Part shown: positions 1 to 8,358 of the stretch, in pieces
Layout: each line of letters opens with the position of its first letter
Position numbering within the stretch: the stretch's first letter is position 1
NCBI GenBank assembly: GCA_910579615.1
Contig: CAJTUA010000001.1
Location: 254,717 to 318,716 of the forward strand
Reading direction: 5' to 3'
Length of the DNA stretch: 64,000 bases
Origin: an uncultured Lachnospiraceae bacterium
GTDB lineage: Bacteria; Bacillota; Clostridia; Lachnospirales; Lachnospiraceae
The notes under the pieces: model-generated
Databases searched by the model: none
Seen by the model: only the letters and a program-made list of their open reading frames with translations
What the model was told of the DNA's origin: nothing
Program-made: the position numbers and the translations under genes

Positions 1-2013
1 CGGAACCCAGCCGACCTCATCCCGGTAAACCTCCACCCACGCATGCGCCGTGTAATCGCGCACTTCAATCCGCTTTTGCAGGACAACCTGCGTGCGGACG
101 CCCTTGATATAGCTGCTCAAAAGACAGATTGGCTCCTCCACGTAGGACAGGCTCTCCGCCCCGCTTGCATCCGCCCGTGCAATATCCTGCGCAGTAATCA
201 GGTAGCCCTCCGCGTAACGCGCCGGAACCCCGAGGCTTCGCAGCAACAGAACGGCGGCGGAAGCAAAATGCACACAGTAGCCCTTTTTGTTCTCGAGCAG
301 GAAATAATTTACAAAATCCGCATCCTTTGGCATCTCACCCGGCGAAAGCGTATATTCGTAGCGTGAGAGATAGCGCTGTACCGCCTTGATTTTATCGTCC
401 ACCGAAGCTCCTGCGGCACTATAAAGCAGCCCTTCTAACTGCTCATGCCCCTGCGGCACTTGCGTATAATTCTGATATACAAATTCGCGGTACTGCTCCT
501 CAAACTCCAGCAGCGCAACGGTTTCATCATCCTGTCCCCAAAAATAGAAAATTTCAGAAGAATCCTCCGTGTTTCCCTGTTTTTCCGCAAAATCCGCAAA
601 ATATTCCAAAAATTCCTCCGACGGCAAGTCGAAAGTGAAATCATAAATCCCCTCCTGGTTTTTTGAGAGAAGATAGCCGTCCTCCCCATACCGGTACTCC
701 CCGCGCTCAAAAGGATTGATATAATACGGCGCATACACATAGCGCTTATTCGCGGTAATGTACTCCACCTGCATCTTCCCCTGCCTTATGACCGGGACAT
801 CTCCCCAGGAATAAGCTCCCAGCATAAAAGGTCCCCTTCCGCCATAAAAAAGCTCCATCAGGCGGTATCCTAACTCCTGCGCAATGATTCCATGCTGCCT
901 GATGATTTCCTCATATTCCCTCTGCGCCTTTGCCGGAAGCTCCTCCCATCCCGTGCTCGTATATCTTGCCCCGGTATAGCCTTTTAAATAGACCGCGCGG
1001 TCCACTTCCGGCATGGTTACAACCAGCGCCGTGACATTGTCAAAGGACACCTGCCCGGCACGGCTGAATCGCCCGCTGTTCAGGCCGCCAAGCTTTGTCG
1101 TACTTGTCTTACCCTTCCCGATACCGTCAAAATCAAACACCTCCGAAAAAGTATCTGAGATTTTCGCCCACACCGGCATCGCGGCAACCTTGTCAAGCTC
1201 CTGCATAAGCTCCTGCTTTTTTGTGCCCATGTCCATCTTTTCGCGGTAGACCTCATTGCTTAAAACATACGAGATTACCAGCCCGAGCATTGCGGTGAGC
1301 ACGCCGAAAAAAAGCGCCGTCTGCGCACGCTTTTTCTGTTCCCCTTCATTCTTTTTAAAGACCTTGCCATCCCTTACGCAGTATTCCGAATACATTCTCC
1401 CAAACACAAGCTGAAAAAGTGCGCAAAAGACCGCGCCGATAAAATAAATCCCTTCCGGCACCGTGCCGACCGCCAGACCAAAAAATGCTGCCGCCGCCAA
1501 AAACAGGGTAGACAAAAACGCCCCCCTCGCCCGAAAGAGCAGCTGTGCATAGCAAGCGCAGACAAGCTGCATGGCGAACGAAAAAAGAACCGCCGTGGAA
1601 AGCGCCGCATTTTCTGACACACGCCAATACCCGATGTATATTTTGAAATAGCTGTGAATCAACAGGCTTGCCGCATTTCCGATTTCGCGTGCCCCATCCT
1701 GCACAAGCGCGAAATTTTTCGTAAACAAAAATACCACCAACACCAGATAAACAAAAAGCAGCAAGAAGCGCCAACGCTTGTTTATACTGAAAAAACAAAG
1801 CCAAAAAAGCCCGCACACCGCCCCGCTTACCAACAGCAAATTCTTCTGCGGCATCACCTGCAGCACCGTGGCAATACAGCCTGCCGTAAACATCAGCTCA
1901 AGCCACAGCAGGACAAGCAGCAGCAGGCGGTATGGCCATACCCGAAACCCCTTAGCCTGCGGGGCATCCACGGCTACCTTTAATTCCTCACTGAATTCTA
2001 ATTCTCCTGCCAT
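1..2013 (-). CDS. Membrane-anchored transglutaminase-like protein (3' end outside window)
   Basis: The frame opens with ATG at 2013 and runs to position 1 without a stop, so about 671 residues are visible and the C-terminus is missing. The N-terminal third is a series of hydrophobic membrane segments. Near the visible C-terminus is a transglutaminase-like core: the Cys lies in KGYCVHFASAA (about residue 580) and the His in YTAHAWVEVY (about residue 658), followed by GWVP; the expected catalytic Asp falls just past the window edge. Family knowledge: such proteins are encoded with DUF58 and MoxR genes and are thought to act on the outer cell surface, but the substrate is unknown. The start overlaps the end of the DUF58 gene by 16 nt, indicating translational coupling. 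Confidence 0.9.
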   Translation of the reverse strand, partial: MAGELEFSEELKVAVDAPQAKGFRVWPYRLLLLVLLWLELMFTAGCIATVLQVMPQKNLLLVSGAVCGLFWLCFFSINKRWRFLLLFVYLVLVVFLFTKNFALVQDGAREIGNAASLLIHSYFKIYIGYWRVSENAALSTAVLFSFAMQLVCACYAQLLFRARGAFLSTLFLAAAAFFGLAVGTVPEGIYFIGAVFCALFQLVFGRMYSEYCVRDGKVFKKNEGEQKKRAQTALFFGVLTAMLGLVISYVLSNEVYREKMDMGTKKQELMQELDKVAAMPVWAKISDTFSEVFDFDGIGKGKTSTTKLGGLNSGRFSRAGQVSFDNVTALVVTMPEVDRAVYLKGYTGARYTSTGWEELPAKAQREYEEIIRQHGIIAQELGYRLMELFYGGRGPFMLGAYSWGDVPVIRQGKMQVEYITANKRYVYAPYYINPFERGEYRYGEDGYLLSKNQEGIYDFTFDLPSEEFLEYFADFAEKQGNTEDSSEIFYFWGQDDETVALLEFEEQYREFVYQNYTQVPQGHEQLEGLLYSAAGASVDDKIKAVQRYLSRYEYTLSPGEMPKDADFVNYFLLENKKGYCVHFASAAVLLLRSLGVPARYAEGYLITAQDIARADASGAESLSYVEEPICLLSSYIKGVRTQVVLQKRIEVRDYTAHAWVEVYRDEVGWVP

Positions 2014-3230
2014 TGCAAACTCCCCTCCCTGCAAAACGCAGTCTCCATCTCCTGTTTTGCATGTTCCGGATTCAGATATACGATATCAATGTCCGGCAAA
2101 AATTCCCTTTCTGCCGCACGCGCTTCCTCGTGCCCGTCAAAAAGCAGAATCGTAAGCCATGCTGCGTTTTTTCGTTCCGCCATCGCCCGCATCCCCTCGC
2201 CCGGCCGTTTGGAGGCTAAGAGATAAAAAATATTCGTGTACTGTTCGGATGTCTCCCCAAAAAGACATGCCGCCCCCACGTCTTCCTTCTGTCCTGCGGC
2301 CGGTTCGCAAAGCAGCAGCCCGATGGTCTCATAAATTTCCTCCGCACAGGTAATCCGGTGTTTTTCCTCCAACCCGTCCGCCCCGTTCCACGCGATATAA
2401 TAAATCTGCCCCTGCGCACTCAGGCACTCCGCCAGGGAAAGAAGGGCACAAAAAACCGCGTCCCGGTATTTCAGAAATTCCGGCACATCGTCATAGCGGC
2501 CAAGCTCCAGGAAAATAAGTACGGAGCAATCAATGGGAAGCCCCAGTTCCTTTACCATCAGCCTGTCCATCTTACTTGTCAGCTTCCAGTGAATCCGGTT
2601 GAGTCGGTCGCCCGGCACATAGTCGCGGATATCAAAAATCTCGGATACATCATCCCCGCCCTTCGTATTCGAATAGACATCGCTCTCCACCATCACATTC
2701 GGATTTGGGCGCACCGGCCAATCCGCAATCTGGAAGCTTTCCGGAAGGACCGTCACCCCCCGCTGCAAAGAAGCATCCTCCAAAAGCCTTACCCGCTTGG
2801 AAAAAATCTGGAAGACATCGTAAACCCGCGCCCTGCGGACAGAAAAAGCAAACTGGGAACAATATTTTGAATCGGCATAAAGCTCATAGCTCTCCTCCTT
2901 CCCGCTTGGGAGGATAAGCTTTTTTCTTTTCCATTTCTGCGTGATGCAGTTGCGGTGGTACAGCCATACCACCACCGGTCCATTCGGAAGGCTGTTCTTT
3001 CCTAATACTGTCAGCCGCAGACAGAACATCTCCCCCTTCTTTACAACCTGCTTTGGAATCTCCAACAAAACCGCAGTTTTCCTGGCACCTATCCGAAACA
3101 GCACAAAAAGCAGGGGCAGGAAACACAACAGCATATAAAACAACACCGCCGTCTGGCGGAACAAATAAAGCCGCATGATAAACCAGAATACTGCCAGCAG
3201 CCCAAGGTAAGCCAATTTACGCTTTATCAT
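1998..3230 (-). CDS. DUF58 domain protein
   Basis: A 410-residue protein with two N-terminal hydrophobic segments (about residues 5-50), a beta-rich middle, and the DUF58 signature around DIRDYVPGDRLNRIHWKLTS, which is the region that resembles a von Willebrand A fold. Family knowledge: DUF58 proteins pair with MoxR AAA+ ATPases, probably as the partner remodelled by the ATPase. Here the MoxR gene ends 16 nt upstream and the transglutaminase gene overlaps downstream, giving the standard three-gene set. The biochemical role in this organism is not known. Confidence 0.9.
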   Translation of the reverse strand: MIKRKLAYLGLLAVFWFIMRLYLFRQTAVLFYMLLCFLPLLFVLFRIGARKTAVLLEIPKQVVKKGEMFCLRLTVLGKNSLPNGPVVVWLYHRNCITQKWKRKKLILPSGKEESYELYADSKYCSQFAFSVRRARVYDVFQIFSKRVRLLEDASLQRGVTVLPESFQIADWPVRPNPNVMVESDVYSNTKGGDDVSEIFDIRDYVPGDRLNRIHWKLTSKMDRLMVKELGLPIDCSVLIFLELGRYDDVPEFLKYRDAVFCALLSLAECLSAQGQIYYIAWNGADGLEEKHRITCAEEIYETIGLLLCEPAAGQKEDVGAACLFGETSEQYTNIFYLLASKRPGEGMRAMAERKNAAWLTILLFDGHEEARAAEREFLPDIDIVYLNPEHAKQEMETAFCREGSLQWQEN

Positions 3231-3246
3231 AAAACGCCCTCTCCCC

Positions 3247-4194
3247 TTACGCTTTCCGCTGCAGCTTTGGCGCGCTCACGCAAGACAGGATTCCTTTTGC
3301 CACATCCGCCATCGTCGTGCGGTTAATCCTTGCCCTTGGGCTAAGGAGCATCCTGTGCTGCGTGACCTCACAGAATACCTTTTTTACATCGTCCGGTATC
3401 ACATAATTCCTGCCTGCCATGTAAGCTGCCGCCTTTGACATATTCGTCAGCGCAATGGTGCCGCGCGGGCTCACGCCGAGCGCAAGCATATCGTTCTCCC
3501 TTGTTTTTTGTACCAACCCGGCAATGTAGCGGTATACCGCATCATGGATATATGTATTTTCAACGCTCTCCTGCATCATAAGCAGTTCACTTTTCCCGAG
3601 CACATTCCCCACCCGCTCAAGCGGGTTGCCTTCCTCCCTGTCCTTTAGCATGTCAATCTCGCTCATGGCGTCCGGGTAACCCATTGTCACGCGCACCATG
3701 AAGCGGTCCATCTGCGATTCCGGCAGCATCTGCGTTCCGACCGAGCCAATCGGGTTCTGCGTCGCAATCACGATAAAGGGCTTCGGCAGCGGCCTCGTAA
3801 CGCCGTCCACCGTCACATTCCCTTCCTCCATCACCTCAAGCAGCGCCGACTGTGTTTTGGAAGAAGTACGGTTAATCTCGTCCGCTAAGAACAGATTGCA
3901 CATCACGCTTCCCGGATGGTACTGCGTCCTGCCGTCGTGCGAAAGCATCTGGAAACCAAGCACATCGCTTGGGAGCACATCCGGCGTAAACTGCATCCGG
4001 CGGTAATCCAGCTGCATCGCCTTTGAGATTGCAAGCGCCAATGTCGTCTTGCCGACCCCTGGAATATCCTCAATCAAAACATGTCCGCCCGCCAAAATCG
4101 CCATGAGCACCTTCTCAATAATCTCATCCTTGCCGACGATTACTTTTTTTATTTCCTGCATGACCTTTTCAATGTCCATATACTGTTCTTCCAT
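3247..4194 (-). CDS. MoxR family AAA+ ATPase
   Basis: A 315-residue AAA+ ATPase. Visible motifs are Walker A (EDIPGVGKTTLA), Walker B with the acidic pair (LFLADEINR) and sensor 1 (VIATQNP). I chose the ATG at 4194 because GGAGG lies just upstream, the protein then begins MEEQYMDIEKV as in relatives, and a longer frame upstream is Cys-rich and unlike the family. Family knowledge: MoxR ATPases act as chaperones that activate or assemble partners, with DUF58/VWA proteins as typical clients. It heads the MoxR-DUF58-transglutaminase operon; the 137 bp before it should hold the promoter. Confidence 0.93.
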   Translation of the reverse strand: MEEQYMDIEKVMQEIKKVIVGKDEIIEKVLMAILAGGHVLIEDIPGVGKTTLALAISKAMQLDYRRMQFTPDVLPSDVLGFQMLSHDGRTQYHPGSVMCNLFLADEINRTSSKTQSALLEVMEEGNVTVDGVTRPLPKPFIVIATQNPIGSVGTQMLPESQMDRFMVRVTMGYPDAMSEIDMLKDREEGNPLERVGNVLGKSELLMMQESVENTYIHDAVYRYIAGLVQKTRENDMLALGVSPRGTIALTNMSKAAAYMAGRNYVIPDDVKKVFCEVTQHRMLLSPRARINRTTMADVAKGILSCVSAPKLQRKA

Positions 4195-4331
4195 ATCTCC
4201 TCCCATATTCTTCCAAAACCATCCTTCTAATCCCATGAACGGCCAACATTCATTTTCTTTTGCAAGGCTAAAACTTTTGCAAACACAAAAACGATATAAA
4301 ATTTCCATAACGATTTTACCACGAAATGAAA

Positions 4332-4814
4332 TTATTCGCAATAACTTCTTTGCTCCCCGTCCAAAACCACCTGCACAAGCACATCCCCCCGGTAACACAG
4401 CTTCAGGGAAAAGAAATCCGTCCTTTCCTTCAGCAGACGCAGAAAAATCTTATCCCCCTCCCACAGCGGCAGGTCATAGACGCGCTCCTTTTCTACCCAC
4501 GCCAGCTCCCCTTCGTCACATGCCGCGGCAAGCTCCCCAAAAAAGCCGTCCGCAGTATACAAAAACATATACTCCGCATCCCTTCCTTCCTGGCAGAAGG
4601 TAATAATCCCCCGAATTTGAAAAGAGGTGAGCCGCAGCCCACTCTCCTCAAAAACTTCGCGGACAACGCAGTCATCCGGGCTTTCCCCGGCCTCCACATG
4701 CCCGCCAAGACCAATCCATTTTCCGGCATTGGCATCCTGTTTTTTCTTTACGCGGTGCAGCATCAGATACTGCCCGTCCTGTTCCAGATAACAAAGCGTT
4801 GTAACCTCAATCAT
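4332..4814 (-). CDS. NUDIX hydrolase
   Basis: A 160-residue NUDIX protein. The Nudix box is intact at about residues 37-60: GGHVEAGES, then REVFEESGL, matching GX5EX7REUXEEXGU. Family knowledge: these enzymes hydrolyse nucleoside diphosphates linked to another moiety, 8-oxo-dGTP and related damaged nucleotides being common substrates; the specificity here cannot be read from sequence. The start ATG at 4814 overlaps the end of the ThyX-like gene by 8 nt, so it is probably translated from the same mRNA as nrdD and thyX. That places it in a deoxynucleotide supply operon and makes a pool-cleaning role plausible (inference). Confidence 0.9.
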   Translation of the reverse strand: MIEVTTLCYLEQDGQYLMLHRVKKKQDANAGKWIGLGGHVEAGESPDDCVVREVFEESGLRLTSFQIRGIITFCQEGRDAEYMFLYTADGFFGELAAACDEGELAWVEKERVYDLPLWEGDKIFLRLLKERTDFFSLKLCYRGDVLVQVVLDGEQRSYCE

Positions 4815-5508
4815 TGCCCCTGCCCGGCCTCCCGTCCTGTCCGCGCTGGTGTCTGCCGCACGATTTTTTCTCCGTACAGTAGCCGAGCGCATCGCATTTT
4901 GGCATGAAAAGATTCTCCACAATCCACTTCCATTCCTCCGAGTACCCGGACAGCGCGCCTGAAAGGTCGGCAAAAAGCTGACGGTACTCCCAGTACGCGC
5001 GCGCACACATCCTCTGGCGGCTCATGTCCATCAGATTGCGCAGATTGCGTTTGTCCACAATCCGCGTTGCCATGCCAAGCGGCAGCAGCATCGCGGAATC
5101 CTCGCGGGCAATCCCAAGCTCCTCTAACTTTTCCAGGGAAGAAAGAATTCTCTCCATCGCCTGTACGTATGCTTCGTTTGCCCGCGCATCTTTTTTAACG
5201 GAAGGCGGGATAACATAGTCAAACCCCTTCTGATAATTGATGTAGCGCGTGCTCGACTGCAGCCTTGTCGGTGCGCCCCCGATATGGGTGTACCACTCGC
5301 GCACCACCCGCGCACTGTAACCGTCCAGAATCATTTCCACGTTGACATATTCCAGCGTCCGCCCGTGGTTTGCCGTGATGCAGTCCAAGCCGCGCTTATA
5401 GTTTTTTTCTGCATCCTGTGTATCCCCGCCCCAACATACACCTGCGCGCATTCCAATCAGCGTAATCGGATTTTTCGTTGTCTCCGGTAAAATCACAATA
5501 TTTCCCAT
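4807..5508 (-). CDS. thyX: FAD-dependent thymidylate synthase (ThyX-like)
   Basis: A 233-residue ThyX-family protein that would methylate dUMP to dTMP with methylenetetrahydrofolate and FAD. Recognisable stretches are NHGRTLEYVNVEMILDGYSARVV (split by family-conserved Arg/Glu), the core THIGGAPTRLQSSTRYINYQ with the Ser-Arg-Tyr region expected near the active site, and LLPLGMATRIVDKRNLRNLM. The classical RHR triplet of ThyX is not present at the aligned position, where THI-GG is read instead. The tail has a Cys cluster (PKCDALGYCTEKKSCGR). The start at 5508 has GAGGGGG upstream. It sits 49 nt after nrdD and overlaps the NUDIX gene, so the three form an operon for dNTP synthesis. Confidence 0.82.
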   Translation of the reverse strand: MGNIVILPETTKNPITLIGMRAGVCWGGDTQDAEKNYKRGLDCITANHGRTLEYVNVEMILDGYSARVVREWYTHIGGAPTRLQSSTRYINYQKGFDYVIPPSVKKDARANEAYVQAMERILSSLEKLEELGIAREDSAMLLPLGMATRIVDKRNLRNLMDMSRQRMCARAYWEYRQLFADLSGALSGYSEEWKWIVENLFMPKCDALGYCTEKKSCGRHQRGQDGRPGRGND

Positions 5509-5557
5509 GTTGACGCCCCCTCGTTTCACAGTTTTTTCCCTGCCAGTTCTGTCCCTC

Positions 5558-7933
5558 TCACACTTTCTGCACATACGCCCGTATATTTGACGCATTCATA
5601 TACAGCGACGTCACCCCGCCCTGCACGACAATGAGGGTCGGTGCCTGCATAATCCCAAGTTCTTCCATCAGCTCCGCATTTTCCTGCGCGTCCAACGGCG
5701 TATAATCCCATCCCGCAAGAAAATTCTTTGCCAACACACAGTTCGGGCAGTCCTTTGTCGTAACCAGGTAAATCCCGTCCGGCAGTTCCTGCCTTTCTGC
5801 CTGCGCCAATGGCTCCTCCCACAATTCCGGCAAAACCGCCGCCCGCCCTTCCTTCGCATACGACCTGCCCAAATCATAAACCTTGCGGTTCTTGTACTCC
5901 TGCGCCTTCCCCACATTCCAGTTTTGAACCGGGCGGTAATAGCCGGTAATCCGGCTGTAAACCTCCGTTACCCCGCCGCATTTCGGGCAGGTATACGCCT
6001 CGCCCGCCAGGTATCCGTGCTCCCTGCATATGGAATAGGTCGGCGACATGGTATAGTACGGCAGCTTGTAATTCTGTGCAATCGTGCGCACAAGCTTCGC
6101 TGCCGCCTGCCAGTCCGGAAGCTTCTCCCCAAGGAATGCGTGGAAGACCGTGCCCGATGTGTAGAGTGTCTGCAGCTCGTCCTGAATGTCAAGCGCCTCA
6201 AAAATATCTTCCGTATAATCAACCGGAAGATGCGAGCTGTTCGTGTAGTACGGCGCATCCCCCTTTCTGCCCGCGGTCCGGATATCCGGCCAGCGGCTCC
6301 GGTCATGCTTTGCAAGGCGGTAGCTGGTCGATTCCGCCGGGGTCGCCTCAAGATTGTACAAATCCCCGTACTGCTCCTGATAATCGCTTAAGCGCTCCCG
6401 CATATGGTTCAATACTTTAACGGAAAATTCCTGTGTTTTGCGGTGTGTCATATCTTCCCCGAGCCAGCGCGCGTTTAATCCCACCTCGTTCATGCCGACA
6501 ATGCCAATCGTGGAGAAATGGTTGGAAAATGTTCCGAGATAGCGCTTCGTATACGGATAAAGCCCCTCCTCCAAAAGCTTCGTAATCACATTGCGCTTTA
6601 CCTTTAGCGAGCGCGCCGCCAAATCCATCATATGGTCGAGGCGGCGGAAAAAATCCTGCTCGGTAGGCGCAAGGTAGGCAATGCGCGGCATATTGATGGT
6701 GACTACCCCGACGGAACCCGTGCTCTCGCCACTGCCGAAAAATCCGCCCGTCTTCCTGCGCAGCTCCCTTAAGTCAAGGCGCAGGCGGCAGCACATGGAG
6801 CGCACGTCACTTGGCTTCATGTCACTGTTGATATAATTTGAAAAATATGGCGTCCCATATTTTGCGGTCATCTCGAACAAAAGGCGGTTGTTCTCCGTGT
6901 CCGACCAGTCAAAATCCTTCGTGATGGAATAAGTCGGAATCGGGTACTGGAAGCCCCTGCCGTTCGCATCCCCCTCAATCATCGTCTCAATGAAGGCCTT
7001 GTTCACCATATCCATCTCTTTTTTGCAGTCCTTATATTTAAAATCGGTTTCTTTCCCGCCGACAATGCAGTTTAATTCCGCCAAATCCTCTGGCACCGTC
7101 CAGTCCAGCGTAATATTGGAGAATGGTGCCTGCGTGCCCCAACGGCTCGGCGTATTCACACCGTAAATAAAGCACTGGATGCACTGCTTTACCTCCGCGT
7201 AAGAAAGGTTGTCCGCCTTTACAAACGGTGCGAGATAGGTATCAAAGGAGGAAAACGCCTGTGCGCCCGCCCACTCATTCTGCATGATGCCAAGGAAATT
7301 GACCATCTGGTTGCAGAGCGTGGAAAGATGCTTTGCCGGGGCGGATGTAATCTTTCCGGGAATCCCGCCAAGCCCTTCTTTGATAAGCTGCTTTAATGAC
7401 CAGCCTGCGCAGTACCCGGTCAGCATTGAAAGGTCGTGGATATGGATATCCGCGCCGCGGTGCGCCGCCGCAATCTCCGCGTCATAAATCTCCGAAAGCC
7501 AGTAATGCGCCGTAATTGAACCGGAATTATGCAAAATCAGCCCGCCGACCGAATAGGTCACCGTGGAATTTTCCTTTACGCGCCAGTCCTCCTCGCGCAC
7601 ATAGCTGTCCACAATCTCTTTGTAATCCAGAATCGTTGACTTCATATTGCGCAGCTTCTCCCGGTTCTTGCGGTACAGGATATAGGCCTTTGCCACATCC
7701 GTGTAGCCGGACTGCTCAAGCGTATGTTCCACGCTGTCCTGAATGTCCTCGACATTCACCGCACCCTCTTTTACCTTGCTCTGGAAATCCGAAGTCACAC
7801 GCAAGGTCAGAAGGTCAATAATGTCCGAATGATACATTTTATTCGTCGCATCAAATGCCTTCGTGATTGCCGCACTGATTTTTTTCAGATTAAACTGCGC
7901 AATCTCCCCATCTCTTTTTACTACCTGGAACAT
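5558..7933 (-). CDS. nrdD: Anaerobic ribonucleoside-triphosphate reductase with fused glutaredoxin-like domain
   Basis: A 791-residue class III ribonucleotide reductase that makes dNTPs from NTPs without oxygen. Order of domains: N-terminal ATP-cone (about 1-95, MFQVVKRDGEIAQFNLKKI), the large glycyl-radical barrel with TGYCAGWSL and SMCCRLRLD cysteine sites, a zinc-site region (ICREHGY, CPKCGG), and the glycyl-radical loop RITGYYRP with Gly at about residue 664. Beyond that lies an extra C-terminal thioredoxin-fold segment (about 715-791) with a CPNC redox pair (Cys 729/732) and a cis-Pro-like QAPTLIV. The activase gene nrdG is not next to it or elsewhere in the window. It is the first gene of the nrdD-thyX-NUDIX operon and has NrdR-like boxes upstream. 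Confidence 0.95.
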   Translation of the reverse strand: MFQVVKRDGEIAQFNLKKISAAITKAFDATNKMYHSDIIDLLTLRVTSDFQSKVKEGAVNVEDIQDSVEHTLEQSGYTDVAKAYILYRKNREKLRNMKSTILDYKEIVDSYVREEDWRVKENSTVTYSVGGLILHNSGSITAHYWLSEIYDAEIAAAHRGADIHIHDLSMLTGYCAGWSLKQLIKEGLGGIPGKITSAPAKHLSTLCNQMVNFLGIMQNEWAGAQAFSSFDTYLAPFVKADNLSYAEVKQCIQCFIYGVNTPSRWGTQAPFSNITLDWTVPEDLAELNCIVGGKETDFKYKDCKKEMDMVNKAFIETMIEGDANGRGFQYPIPTYSITKDFDWSDTENNRLLFEMTAKYGTPYFSNYINSDMKPSDVRSMCCRLRLDLRELRRKTGGFFGSGESTGSVGVVTINMPRIAYLAPTEQDFFRRLDHMMDLAARSLKVKRNVITKLLEEGLYPYTKRYLGTFSNHFSTIGIVGMNEVGLNARWLGEDMTHRKTQEFSVKVLNHMRERLSDYQEQYGDLYNLEATPAESTSYRLAKHDRSRWPDIRTAGRKGDAPYYTNSSHLPVDYTEDIFEALDIQDELQTLYTSGTVFHAFLGEKLPDWQAAAKLVRTIAQNYKLPYYTMSPTYSICREHGYLAGEAYTCPKCGGVTEVYSRITGYYRPVQNWNVGKAQEYKNRKVYDLGRSYAKEGRAAVLPELWEEPLAQAERQELPDGIYLVTTKDCPNCVLAKNFLAGWDYTPLDAQENAELMEELGIMQAPTLIVVQGGVTSLYMNASNIRAYVQKV

Positions 7934-8094
7934 AATACCTCATTTCTGCGGGGTGAGCCCGTCCCCTCGCCTCGTAATCATTGTACGGAAGTGATGCCTC
8001 CGCTTTCCCTGCACCGTATGCGCACGTACACATCTAATTACCACGCACTTATGTACAAATCATCCGCGCTGCCACATACCAGTACAAACCACAC

Positions 8095-8143
8095 GGACGG
8101 ACCCGTGCAGAATTCCCTTTGCTCTTTTGCACGAAGTCCGTCC
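8095..8143 (-). promoter_or_regulatory. Two-tier hairpin in the nrdD leader
   Basis: In the 425-bp gap between hflX and nrdD, GGACGGAC (8095-8102) pairs with GTCCGTCC (8136-8143), and inside it GTGCA (8105-8109) pairs with TGCAC (8128-8132), leaving an 18-nt loop. It lies between the NrdR-like boxes and the nrdD start, so it should be in the transcript leader. No T-run follows, so it is not an ordinary terminator. No known riboswitch core was recognised. Function is unknown. Confidence 0.4.
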
Positions 8144-8187
8144 GCCATCCATTGTAGCAGATTCTCCCCCCACCGTCAAGAATCACT

Positions 8188-8233
8188 ACAATATATATTT
8201 TGTCCTTTCCCTTATGTCCACAATATCTTGTGT
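8188..8233 (-). promoter_or_regulatory. Tandem NrdR-box-like operator
   Basis: Two 16-bp near-palindromes, ACAATATATATTTTGT (8188-8203) and CCACAATATCTTGTGT (8218-8233), each match the published NrdR consensus acaCwAtATaTwGtgT at 14 of 16 positions by my count. Their starts are 30 bp apart, close to three helical turns, as expected for paired NrdR sites. They are about 255-300 bp upstream of nrdD. NrdR is the ATP-cone repressor of ribonucleotide reductase genes; its gene is not in the window. The first box lacks the usually conserved C and G at positions 4 and 13, so the second is the stronger site. Confidence 0.6.
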
Positions 8234-8358
8234 TTTTTCGACAATGCCCGATTCTGCCGCACCCTGCATAATCCCCGGAAAACTTTCCTGTCTGGCATTG
8301 CCATGCCAACAAAAAGCAGGGTGCCATGACATTAGTACCCACACCGCCGACACATCTC

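Noticed and set aside
7934..8187. Cobalamin riboswitch in the nrdD leader
   Set aside because: A short GGGAAAGC-like string is present, but the rest of the conserved core is missing.
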